Below, piece by piece: positions 13,838 to 21,217 of a stretch of DNA of 21,217 nt; position 1 is the first letter of the stretch, and every line of letters starts with the position of its first letter. This DNA comes from a virus. Under the pieces are notes generated by a model, which saw nothing but the letters and a program-made list of their open reading frames with translations, ran no database searches and was not told where the DNA came from. A program made the translations under genes and the position numbers. The stretch covers positions 1-21,217 of IMG/VR virus record IMGVR_UViG_3300025816_002051; one strand, 5' to 3'.

Positions 13838-14580
13838 TGGATACCGCTTTCATAATAGGCAACGGTGAATCAAGAAATATTTTCCCAATAGACAAATTAA
13901 AAGGCCAAGGTGTGGTGTATGGTTGCAACGCAATCTACAGGGATCATCCCATGCTGTGTGATCACATAGTGGCGGTGAATCCTTCCATGTACGAAGAACT
14001 GGCTCGGTGGCACAACAATGGCAAGGAGTCTCCACACATCTACGGTCCAAATGACATAAGCAACTGGAACTACATCTGTGCGGACGATCATATCCACGAC
14101 ATTCCCGAAGGTCTAAAGATTTACAGAGTGTGGCGGGGTGGCGATGTCAAAAAGGGAGGCAAGATCAAGACCAACGATTTCTCCAAAGCACGTGGATCAG
14201 GATGTTCGGCTGTGTTAATGGCCGCTGAGTCGGGCGTTAAAAACATAGTGATAATGGCGTTTGATATCATGGGTGCCCAACAGTGGGAGATGGAAACCCC
14301 GAGCAGACTGCAGAACAACATCTACAAGAACAGCATAAACTATCCGGACAGGGCCAGCATGAAAGCCTATCTGAAATACGAATGGATGTATCAACTTAGA
14401 CAGACGTTCAGGAAGTTTCCTGGAACAAATTTCTATTTCATCAATCGCAAGGAATATCTCGAGGGCAATCCATTCCTGAGGTGGTACTTCGATCAACCAA
14501 ATATAAAGTGTGGTATCTACGCCGACCTACAGAGATGGATCACGGGATCACGTGACGACATTAGATGGAAAACACTATAA
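13837..14580 (+). CDS. IGNGESR-type DUF115/MptE-like protein, copy 2
   Basis: This 247-aa paralogue of the 9212 protein has FIIGNGESRNIF, GVVYGCNAIYRDH, IVAVNPSMYEEL, GSGCSAVLMAAESGVKNI and VIMAFDIMG, in the same order. The C-terminal third (YKNSINYPDRASMKAYLKYE) is longer than in copy 1. The start at 13837 is fixed by the TAATG overlap with the Fe-S carrier and by agreement with copy 1; an earlier in-frame ATG lies inside the carrier gene. It meets the minus-strand zinc-finger gene tail to tail with 6 nt overlap. Confidence 0.75.
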   Translation: MDTAFIIGNGESRNIFPIDKLKGQGVVYGCNAIYRDHPMLCDHIVAVNPSMYEELARWHNNGKESPHIYGPNDISNWNYICADDHIHDIPEGLKIYRVWRGGDVKKGGKIKTNDFSKARGSGCSAVLMAAESGVKNIVIMAFDIMGAQQWEMETPSRLQNNIYKNSINYPDRASMKAYLKYEWMYQLRQTFRKFPGTNFYFINRKEYLEGNPFLRWYFDQPNIKCGIYADLQRWITGSRDDIRWKTL

Positions 14581-14853
14581 AGTTTTAGTGCTACTTGCGT
14601 CAAGTTTATAGACCTTACGCATCTTGACGCCCACGCTCTGTGCGAACTTTTTGGAATCACATTTACTACACACGTGCTTGTAGTCGTTTGAAGCACGATC
14701 TGGATCAACCTTTGACTTTGGTCTCATGAATGTCTCTGAACAGGCATCGCATTTGAACACATAGATCAGGTTCTTCCTGTGGTAGTTGTGCATGGTGCCT
14801 AGTTTGCTCTCTCTCTTGTACAACTTCATCGTCTTTAGGGTTTCTATGAACAT
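14575..14853 (-). CDS. Small zinc-finger-like protein (CxxC...CxxC)
   Basis: This 92-aa basic protein is the only supported minus-strand gene. Two Cys pairs, KCDACSETFMRP and HVCSKCDSKKF, are about 22 residues apart, as in zinc ribbons and zinc knuckles. A basic helix follows (QSVGVKMRKVYKL). Similar CxxC-type small proteins occur in T4-like marine phages (from memory). It may bind nucleic acid, possibly as a regulator. The ATG (14853) was chosen because a late-type motif lies 5 nt upstream; the longer frame reaching 15069 runs through the fibre gene on the other strand and is a shadow. Confidence 0.75.
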   Translation of the reverse strand: MFIETLKTMKLYKRESKLGTMHNYHRKNLIYVFKCDACSETFMRPKSKVDPDRASNDYKHVCSKCDSKKFAQSVGVKMRKVYKLDASSTKTL

Positions 14854-14858
14854 ATTGG

Positions 14859-14866
14859 TATTTAAT
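14859..14866 (-). promoter_or_regulatory. T4-late-like motif for the minus-strand gene (ATTAAATA on minus)
   Basis: Read on the minus strand this is ATTAAATA, 5 nt before the ATG at 14853. It overlaps the plus-strand motif at 14864-14871 by three bases, giving a back-to-back promoter pair. Confidence 0.55.
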
Positions 14867-14871
14867 AAATA
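14864..14871 (+). promoter_or_regulatory. T4-late-like motif for the first fibre gene (AATAAATA)
   Basis: AATAAATA ends 13 nt before the ATG at 14885. There is no Shine-Dalgarno sequence in the spacer. Confidence 0.55.
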
Positions 14872-14884
14872 CGAATAACACATT

Positions 14885-15373
14885 ATGACAAAACTAAACA
14901 TAGACACAGGAACATTAGGAAATCCGGCAACAGGCGATTCATTAAGAACCGCGTTCAATAAGATCAACAGTAATTTTGAAGAGGTATACCAATTAGTGGG
15001 TGACGGATCAACCGGTACCATTACAACTACTGTGACTAACGGTGACCTAAAACTCCAGGCAAATGGCACAGGTATAATCGAAGTAGATCACTTGCAGATC
15101 AATAATACTACAATTTCACCAATAACGACCAATGCAGATATCACACTGACAGCAAACGGCACAGGTAATATTGTTTTAGATGCAGTGACGATATCCGATA
15201 ACATTATTACAGCAAATAGATCCAATGACAACCTACAACTTGATGCAACAGGCACAGGTGCAGTTGAAATGATACCTATTAAAATAATGATGGCCAACTT
15301 ACCTACAAGTGACCCAAATGTTGCAGGTCAGTTGTTCAGAAGCGGTAACGATCTTAGAATAAGTACCGGCTAA
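14885..15373 (+). CDS. Short phage fibre/adhesin-like structural protein
   Basis: This 162-aa protein starts with the common phage fibre signature (GNPATGDSLRTAFNKINSNF, then EEVY). Three GTG repeats follow (NGDLKLQANGTGIIEV, NADITLTANGTGNIVL, NDNLQLDATGTGAVEM) at about 35-residue spacing. The end, LPTSDPNVAGQLFRSGNDLR, is a tail segment seen in several marine phage structural proteins (from memory). It is complete at both ends and is probably a virion part, perhaps a base or connector for the longer fibres downstream. It lies behind a late-type motif. Confidence 0.8.
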   Translation: MTKLNIDTGTLGNPATGDSLRTAFNKINSNFEEVYQLVGDGSTGTITTTVTNGDLKLQANGTGIIEVDHLQINNTTISPITTNADITLTANGTGNIVLDAVTISDNIITANRSNDNLQLDATGTGAVEMIPIKIMMANLPTSDPNVAGQLFRSGNDLRISTG

Positions 15374-15382
15374 TAGCCGTTT
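15367..15382 (+). terminator. Weak hairpin with short T run
   Basis: CGGCT and AGCCG form a 5-bp stem around a 3-nt loop, followed by TTT only. It overlaps the stop codon of the short fibre gene. It could be a weak intrinsic terminator or RNA 3'-end structure ahead of the next promoter. Confidence 0.35.
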
Positions 15383-15401
15383 AAGCATATTCTAAAAATC
15401 C

Positions 15402-15409
15402 ACTAAATA
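15402..15409 (+). promoter_or_regulatory. T4-late-like promoter motif (ACTAAATA)
   Basis: ACTAAATA ends 9 nt before the ATG at 15419. There is no Shine-Dalgarno sequence. Confidence 0.5.
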
Positions 15410-15418
15410 TTACTTAAT

Positions 15419-18400
15419 ATGACACAAGAAGTAATAGATGTAGGTATTAATCCGGATAGCGGTGAAGGTGATTCGCTTTACGAAGCCGGTAACAAGATCA
15501 ACAACAATTTTGGTGATTTCTTCGATACGGTAATAGTTAAATCTGACATCAAGTTCTTCGGCAACAAGATCACGTCGAGGCTTTCAAACGCCGACATATT
15601 CGCACACCCGGCCGGCACGGGATCCATCGTGTTCCCCGGCATCAGGTTCAACGACAACAACATAGAAGCGATCAACAGCAACGATCACATCAGGATAACT
15701 GCAAATGGTTCGGGTCGAGTGACACTGGCCGGACTAGGGTTCAGCGGCACCACCATCTCGGCCACTGACTCTTCGTCGGTCAACATCAATGAGAATGTGA
15801 TAGTAGACGGTGACTACACAACGTCATCAGGATTCACTTTCAGTGGTGCACAGACCTTCACTTCGCCAATGACATTCGGCGATCTTACACTTGCCAATGG
15901 ATCGATCACGGACTCGTCTGGTGCAATCGCTTTCGGTAACGAGAATTTAACAACATCAGGAACACTGACGGCAGGATCAGGGTCACAGTTTGGCAATCTC
16001 AATCTAGGCGATGGATCTATAACTGACTCATCGGGTACAATAAGTTTTGGCAACGAGAACTTGACTACCACAGGTACTTTTCAGTCGGGTCCGTGTCTTG
16101 CCGCAGGTAACATCTTGCTCGATGATGGATCAATAACAGATTCATCAGGTGCCATAAGTTTTGGCAATGAAAATTTAACGACCACTGCAACATCAATGGC
16201 CATCAACAACACCTTGACTGCAGGAAGCGGTTCAATAACAGATTCAACTGGTGCTCTTAACTTCGGGAACGAGAACCTTAGCACCACGGGGACTTTGAAT
16301 GCTGGCACCACCACAATGGGATCATTGGCCACGGTGTCTGGCACCACATCCTTCGCCGACTCGGTCACGGTAGACAACTTGACTTTCAATGACAACATAA
16401 TTTCTACGAGTTCTAACGCCGATCTAAGGCTTTCACCTACAGGAACAGGTGTGGTCAACGTCAAGAACTTGACCATCGATTCCTCGATAAATTTTACAGA
16501 CAATGTGCTAAAGGTTACCAATTCCAATGCTGACTTTGTTTTGTCAGGCAGTGGCACTGGCTCGGTGCACATCGGCTCGATTGATCTGGACTCAGGCACG
16601 ATAGATAACACAGTGATCGGTGCAACCACACCCGCCCCTGGACTTTTCGATCCATTGAACTACACGACGTTGGTGATTCCAACTAAGATAACATTCTCAG
16701 GCAACACAATGTCAACCAACAGATCCAATGACAATCTAGAATTTGAGGCCAGTGGATCAGGGAACGTGTTGATCAATGGTTTCTCATTGCCCAACGCTGA
16801 CGGCCAAACTGGTGAGTTCATCCAGACTGATGGAAGTGGCAACCTATCATTCGTTGGTGTTTCCATATCTTTCAGTGAGTCCACGATACAGGACGCACAG
16901 ACCACTATCGGTTTCACGTCCGAGGTGGTGCTAGACGCCAACTTGTCAACCGGTGAGAATGAATCAATTACGACAGGAACCAGCATGATAAATGACTGGC
17001 CGAGCGCCAAGTACGACAGTGCGTGGTACGTGGCCCTTAGCAGGGTGCAGGAGGCAGACAGTTCGATAGAGTTCCAGATGCAGAAACACATTCTTGCACG
17101 TGGCACGAATGACGGATCAACTTTTGACTCATTCTCTGGTTCGTCACAGATTATCAGGACGTCGGCCGCTGAGGAGGTGCAACTATCAACAGACATAAGG
17201 ACGGCAACGGACAGGGTGAGACTACTGGGGGCTGGAGGGAAATTAGCGGATGGTTCCTCAGATTCAGCAATCAACACACTGCACTTCTTCAGGATAGGCC
17301 TCGGCGACAATGACTCTTCAGGCACACAGGCGGGAAGTTCAACTTTCACACAACAACAGACTTTACTTGTTGCGGATCTAGATTCGGCGGCGGCGAACCT
17401 AGACACATGGTCCGCTTCATCATACCGGGGAGCAAAATATTTTATTTCGGTCAACAACACGACCTCCAATGAGGTGTCATCATCAGAGGTGTTGGTCGTA
17501 CACAATGGCACAGATGCATTCATTACAGAATACAACCTGGTAATATCCAACGCAGAGACCACACCACTGGCCACATTCACTGCGGACATAAATGGAGGCA
17601 ACGTTAGACTGCGAGGTGCCAATGGTACAGCAGGTACGTGTAGGATATCGATGTACAGGGTGCTGTTGTCAGACACAGAATCAACAAGGTCGGGAACACC
17701 TATAGCCATAGTTGGTGCAACACCGATCGGACAGATCACAACCACAGAGGTTGACCATGTTACCACGACAATAACTTCAAGACAAGGCTTTGAAACACAA
17801 GAGACCTTTGATGAATTTACGTCATCCAAGTATGACAGTGCTTGGTACTTCACATTGGTCAAAGACATGACTGATGGTAGGCTGGCATTCCACAAGTATT
17901 CATTGCTACATGGAACAAGTGACGATAGCAGTATCGAGGCATTTGTAACAGACAGTAGCGTAGTGAGGTCTGAGGAGTTCGACGTGGTCACAGCAAACGC
18001 CAGTGTCGACGATGGCAACATAAGGTTGAATCTAACTGGCATCAACGACGGTTCCACGACAGTCTCAAACTTTGTAAACACATACAGGATAGGACTCGGC
18101 GACGATGACTCAACAGGATATGTTGGTGAGGAGTCCAGTTTGGCCACAGTAGAGATTAACACGGACGTTGACAGTGCTTCAGAGAGCATTGACTCATTCG
18201 CCCATGCCAGTTTCAGGGGTGCAAAATACTTTGTGTCTGTTAAGAATGCATCAGGTGGTGAAGTTATGAACACAGAACTACTTGTGGTACACAATGGGAC
18301 CAATGCGTTCATCACAAGTTATAACGAACACAGTTCAGGCAACACAGGTGCCGCTTCAACAGATGTTCTGTGTAGTTTCACCGCGGCCATAGACGGTTCC

Positions 18401-19417
18401 AATGTTGTGGTAAGTGCGGCAGGACTACAGACCAACTTGAGAATACACATGTACAGGATTTTATTGGCTGATAATCCAAGTGCAACAACCGGCACCAATG
18501 TGAATGTTATCACTGGCACAACTGTTTCAAGTTCTGCAACAACCATTGACACATTCAGCACCGACTCTTACGGTGCGTCACACTACATCATAGTGGGCAC
18601 CAATTCCAACGACAGTTGCATAATGGAGGCCACGGTGATCAGTGACGGCACAGAAGCAAGTATATCAGAAGGACCACAGGTCAGCACAGAAGAGACACCG
18701 ATGTTGACTCTGTCAGCCTCGCACAGTTCAACAACAACCACTGTACAAGCGGCTTCCACATCTGGCGCCAGCACAAACGTCAGTGCCTATAGGATACACA
18801 TACCCACACCCGCAGGGACACAATACACCGAGATAGATTCATTCGCACACGCCAGTACACAGGGTGCCTTGTACGTGGCAGTGACCCACCAGACGGACGA
18901 CAAGTCGTCCATAGACGAATTCATGGTTGTCACAGATGGCACGGACACATACAATTTGCTTCACGGTATCAACACTGCTTCAGCAAGTACAGATCTGGTC
19001 AACTGGACCACGGCCGTTGAAGGAAGCAACGCCAAGGTGAGGGCGGAGCTCGCAGACACAAGGGCACAAGGCACAATCAACGCATGGCAGGTCCACCTAG
19101 ACAGGGCGGCGGGAAATCCATCAAACATTGCCACGCTGGATAGTTTCGACAAGACCACACACAGGGGTGCTTTCTATCACATTTCCATATCTGATTCAAA
19201 TGCAGGCTCGTTGGGCAATTTCGAGACCCTTGACGTTAGGGTCACACACGACGGCACCACTCCATACATTTCCACGTTTGGAAGGACAAGTAGTTCCGGG
19301 TCTGACCTGGCAACCATAACTGCTGACATAGTTGGCGACGATGTGAGGCTCAGAGGTCAGATAAGTACAAGTAACACACATACAGTAACCGCTGTTAGGA
19401 GATTGATAAACTTATAG
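15419..19417 (+). CDS. Long tail-fibre/adhesin protein with multiplied beta domains (1332 aa)
   Basis: The N-terminal anchor is a diverged form of the phage signature (GEGDSLYEAGNKINNNFGDF). GTG-type repeats follow (SNADIFAHPAGTGSIVF and others), then four NGSITDSSG...FGNENLTT repeats (about 15891-16297), more GTG repeats, and from about 16924 to the end roughly seven copies of a ~90-130-aa beta domain. Markers of that domain are SF..A..RGAKYF.S, VVHNGT.AF.T, FTA.I.G.NV and YR..L.D. Ser, Thr, Gly and Asp are abundant, and Cys and aromatic residues are few. It is probably a trimeric receptor-binding or fibre shaft protein. It shares most domains with the next gene. The late-type motif at 15402 suggests late expression. 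Confidence 0.85.
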   Translation: MTQEVIDVGINPDSGEGDSLYEAGNKINNNFGDFFDTVIVKSDIKFFGNKITSRLSNADIFAHPAGTGSIVFPGIRFNDNNIEAINSNDHIRITANGSGRVTLAGLGFSGTTISATDSSSVNINENVIVDGDYTTSSGFTFSGAQTFTSPMTFGDLTLANGSITDSSGAIAFGNENLTTSGTLTAGSGSQFGNLNLGDGSITDSSGTISFGNENLTTTGTFQSGPCLAAGNILLDDGSITDSSGAISFGNENLTTTATSMAINNTLTAGSGSITDSTGALNFGNENLSTTGTLNAGTTTMGSLATVSGTTSFADSVTVDNLTFNDNIISTSSNADLRLSPTGTGVVNVKNLTIDSSINFTDNVLKVTNSNADFVLSGSGTGSVHIGSIDLDSGTIDNTVIGATTPAPGLFDPLNYTTLVIPTKITFSGNTMSTNRSNDNLEFEASGSGNVLINGFSLPNADGQTGEFIQTDGSGNLSFVGVSISFSESTIQDAQTTIGFTSEVVLDANLSTGENESITTGTSMINDWPSAKYDSAWYVALSRVQEADSSIEFQMQKHILARGTNDGSTFDSFSGSSQIIRTSAAEEVQLSTDIRTATDRVRLLGAGGKLADGSSDSAINTLHFFRIGLGDNDSSGTQAGSSTFTQQQTLLVADLDSAAANLDTWSASSYRGAKYFISVNNTTSNEVSSSEVLVVHNGTDAFITEYNLVISNAETTPLATFTADINGGNVRLRGANGTAGTCRISMYRVLLSDTESTRSGTPIAIVGATPIGQITTTEVDHVTTTITSRQGFETQETFDEFTSSKYDSAWYFTLVKDMTDGRLAFHKYSLLHGTSDDSSIEAFVTDSSVVRSEEFDVVTANASVDDGNIRLNLTGINDGSTTVSNFVNTYRIGLGDDDSTGYVGEESSLATVEINTDVDSASESIDSFAHASFRGAKYFVSVKNASGGEVMNTELLVVHNGTNAFITSYNEHSSGNTGAASTDVLCSFTAAIDGSNVVVSAAGLQTNLRIHMYRILLADNPSATTGTNVNVITGTTVSSSATTIDTFSTDSYGASHYIIVGTNSNDSCIMEATVISDGTEASISEGPQVSTEETPMLTLSASHSSTTTTVQAASTSGASTNVSAYRIHIPTPAGTQYTEIDSFAHASTQGALYVAVTHQTDDKSSIDEFMVVTDGTDTYNLLHGINTASASTDLVNWTTAVEGSNAKVRAELADTRAQGTINAWQVHLDRAAGNPSNIATLDSFDKTTHRGAFYHISISDSNAGSLGNFETLDVRVTHDGTTPYISTFGRTSSSGSDLATITADIVGDDVRLRGQISTSNTHTVTAVRRLINL
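15891..16297 (+). repeat. Four NGSITDSSG-type repeats in the long fibre gene
   Basis: Units begin near 15891, 16003, 16118 and 16220, about 34-38 codons apart. Core: NGSITDSSGAISFGNENL then TT.GT. Unit 3 shares exact DNA blocks with the next gene: 36 nt (16139-16174 with 20030-20065) and 32 nt (16148-16179 with 20249-20280). Confidence 0.85.
16924..19417 (+). repeat. About seven tandem beta-domain repeats in the long fibre
   Basis: Approximate domains: 16924-17315, 17350-17672, 17717-18115, 18145-18472, 18500-18808, 18811-19110 and 19111-19417. Types 1 and 3 are longer (SKYDSAWY marker, ending YRIGLGD); the others carry the RGAKYF-type marker. The single copy at the end of the next gene (about 20881-21205) is of the second type. 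Boundaries are by eye. Confidence 0.7.
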
Positions 19418-19420
19418 CAT

Positions 19421-21205
19421 ATGGCACAATTAGTTTTAAATGTAGGAACAAACGCTAACGACGGCACGGGAGACACGTTACGAGATGCCATGATCAAGGT
19501 GAACACCAACTTCGCTGAGGTCTATGCATCACCTGGCGTAGACGGCACCACAATATCAGTTACAGGCAACGAGATCAGAGCCGTGAGAACCAACGATGAC
19601 CTTGTTTTTGAACCAGCGGGTGCAGGTTCTGTTGTGTTCCCTGCAATAACAATCCAGGGCAACAACATCCTTGGTACGAGATCCAATGAAGACATCAATC
19701 TAGTGCCAGCAGGTACGGGTAACGTGGTGTTTGGTGCGATCCAGATCGAGGGCACAACATTGAGTTCAACAGATTCTACAACCATCAACATCAACGATGG
19801 ATTGATTGTTGATGGGACGATGACTGTCTCAGGAACTGCTACATTCCAAGGAGGCATCAACGCAGGCTCGGGATCGACAATAGGAAACTTGACTCTTGCC
19901 AATGGTTCGATCACAGACTCAAGTGGGGCAATAAGTTTCGGAAACGAAAACTTGACTACCACAGGTACCATGACTGCGGCCACAGGTTCGACGTTTGGAA
20001 ACCTTACACTAGCAAATGGATCAATAACTGATTCATCAGGTGCCATAAGTTTTGGCAATGAAAATATTACAACAACAGGAACAATAACGGCCGCAACTGG
20101 TTCAGTTTTTGGAACAATCACGGTGGCAAACGGATCTATCACTGATTCGGGTGGATCTATAAGTTTTGGTGATGAGAATCTATCAACCACTGGAACCCTG
20201 ACCACTGGAACCTTGACCATGGCCGGCGGATCTATTACAGATTCTTCGGGTGCCATAAGTTTTGGCAATGAAAATTTAACAACGACAGGAACACTAAACG
20301 TTGATGGACTATCCACACTTGGTGCTTTGACTGTTACGGGTGCGGTGTCATTCGGTGGGGGAGGAGTCACAGTTGACAATTTAACATTCAATGATAACAT
20401 CATATCTTCAAGTTCCAATGCAGACATACGTTTGGAACCAGGCGGAACAGGAAGCGTAATTATTTCAAGTTTGACCATTGATGACAACATCAACATCCAA
20501 GACAATGAAATAACAACAACTGCTTCTAACTCGGATCTTAAGATCACACCCGCCGGCACAGGCCAGGTCCAGATAGCCAAAGCGAACATTGATGCAGGAA
20601 CCATTGATGGGACTTCGATCGGTCAAACCACACCAGCGGCTGGTACTTTTACGACACTTACAGTTACACAGGCATTGACCCTAGAAGGGATAACCATAGA
20701 CGACAACACAGTCAAGACAAACTCATCCAATGCCAACCTAGAACTGTCAGGAAACGGCACAGGTGGAGTAACCATAAGTGGTTTCACTTTCCCAACATCA
20801 GACGGAACCTCAAATCAGTTCCTTAAAACGGACGGACTAGGTACTCTGTCGTTTGCCACAGCAGGTGCAACACTCAATAATTCCGATCTTGTAGACGCAA
20901 CAACCACCGTGGCAACTTCAGCCACATCTATCATGAACACGTTTGCAAAGGCCACGTACAGAAGTGCCAAATATTTTATATCAATAACAGACGCAACAAA
21001 CAGTAGATTCGAAGTTGTGGAGGCCAACGTGACGCACGATGGCACCAACGCATACATCTCGATCTTTGGTTCTACCACTGATTACACAGGCCCATTGACA
21101 ACATTCTCAGCAGACATCAATGGATCAGATGTCAGGGTTTTGGTAACAAACATCTCAAACAACAGCACAGTATTCAAGTTCCAAAGGATCACTTTCGACG
21201 TATAA
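19421..21205 (+). CDS. Tail-fibre/adhesin protein, shorter paralogue (594 aa)
   Basis: It starts with the classic phage fibre signature (NVGTNANDGTGDTLRDAM, then KVNTNFAEVY). GTG repeats follow (TNDDLVFEPAGAGSVVF, SNEDINLVPAGTGNVVF), then four NGSITDSSG repeats (about 19894-20295), three more GTG repeats (SNADIRLEPGGTGSVII and others), and a single C-terminal beta domain (TFAKATYRSAKYFISI through FKFQRITFDV). It is a paralogue of the preceding gene with one terminal domain instead of about seven. It begins 3 nt after the preceding stop with no promoter motif, so it is probably co-transcribed. The end of the gene is complete. Confidence 0.87.
   Translation: MAQLVLNVGTNANDGTGDTLRDAMIKVNTNFAEVYASPGVDGTTISVTGNEIRAVRTNDDLVFEPAGAGSVVFPAITIQGNNILGTRSNEDINLVPAGTGNVVFGAIQIEGTTLSSTDSTTININDGLIVDGTMTVSGTATFQGGINAGSGSTIGNLTLANGSITDSSGAISFGNENLTTTGTMTAATGSTFGNLTLANGSITDSSGAISFGNENITTTGTITAATGSVFGTITVANGSITDSGGSISFGDENLSTTGTLTTGTLTMAGGSITDSSGAISFGNENLTTTGTLNVDGLSTLGALTVTGAVSFGGGGVTVDNLTFNDNIISSSSNADIRLEPGGTGSVIISSLTIDDNINIQDNEITTTASNSDLKITPAGTGQVQIAKANIDAGTIDGTSIGQTTPAAGTFTTLTVTQALTLEGITIDDNTVKTNSSNANLELSGNGTGGVTISGFTFPTSDGTSNQFLKTDGLGTLSFATAGATLNNSDLVDATTTVATSATSIMNTFAKATYRSAKYFISITDATNSRFEVVEANVTHDGTNAYISIFGSTTDYTGPLTTFSADINGSDVRVLVTNISNNSTVFKFQRITFDV
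19894..20295 (+). repeat. Four NGSITDSSG-type repeats in the shorter fibre gene
   Basis: Units begin near 19894, 20008, 20125 and 20215. They match the four in the preceding gene at the protein level, and two of them share exact 32-36-nt DNA blocks with it. Unit 3 is the most diverged (SDSGGSISFGDENL-like). Confidence 0.85.
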
Positions 21206-21217
21206 ATTACATTAGGT

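Noticed and set aside
14854-15069. N-terminal extension of the minus-strand zinc-finger-like gene
   Set aside because: It runs antisense through the first fibre gene and past the late-type motif, and reads as a shadow.
16660-18315. 551-codon open frame on the minus strand within the long fibre gene
   Set aside because: It is the shadow of a Ser/Thr-rich repetitive gene, has no start signals and no recognisable domain.
15891-20295. CRISPR array suggested by regular repeats
   Set aside because: The repeats are in-frame protein repeats with synonymous differences and no unique spacers.
19522-20604. 360-codon open frame on the minus strand within the shorter fibre gene
   Set aside because: Same cause: it mirrors the repeats of the plus-strand gene and has a monotonous Pro/Val composition.

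Overview
The window reads as about 21 kb of a tailed-phage genome, most likely a T4-like marine myovirus. The evidence is the dense, almost entirely plus-strand gene packing with 1-nt TAATG/TGATG overlaps. There are also three tandem fibre/adhesin genes with the phage N-terminal signature (TGDSLR..F.KIN.NF.EVY), small nucleic-acid enzymes, and a TAAATA element resembling the T4 late promoter just upstream of many start codons. GC looks to be in the low-to-mid 40s by eye (not computed). The host cannot be named from the sequence. No tRNA, integrase, capsid, terminase or replication gene is visible.

Region 1 (1-7032) is the unusual part. The 3' end of an RTX-repeat protein is followed by a TolC-like outer-membrane protein with a long charged N-terminal extension, an ABC-exporter transmembrane domain with no ATPase domain, and an HlyD-like adaptor lacking the long coiled-coil hairpin. 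After these come a small membrane protein, a CHASE2 adenylate cyclase with an intact active site, and two tandem one-TM/coiled-coil proteins. Together they look like a stripped-down type I secretion-like envelope assembly plus its RTX substrate and a signalling enzyme, all behind late-type promoter motifs.

Region 2 (7048-14853) is a typical phage accessory/metabolic stretch. It contains a small cysteine protein, a DexA-like DEDDh exonuclease, membrane and basic small proteins, a HIT protein, two related IGNGESR (DUF115/MptE-like) proteins, an MBD4-like HhH DNA glycosylase, an Sm-like protein, a QueD-family protein, a conserved phage protein of unknown function, a DxD glycosyltransferase-like protein, an A-type Fe-S carrier, and a minus-strand zinc-finger-like protein.

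Region 3 (14885-21205) encodes three fibre/adhesin proteins (162, 1332 and 594 aa). They share an N-terminal phage motif, a GTG-type beta repeat, four copies each of an NGSITDSSG repeat in the two long ones, and a C-terminal beta domain present once in the short one and about seven times in the long one.

Two promoter classes can be read and they track gene function. Sigma70-like TTGACA/TATAAT promoters precede the exonuclease, glycosylase and Sm-like genes. TAAATA late-type motifs precede the secretion-like genes, the small membrane proteins, one IGNGESR gene, the zinc protein and the fibres. In both classes the start codon lies at or within a few bases of the expected +1 and lacks a Shine-Dalgarno sequence, which suggests leaderless or near-leaderless mRNAs. 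Genes inside operons more often have Shine-Dalgarno sequences or stop/start overlaps.
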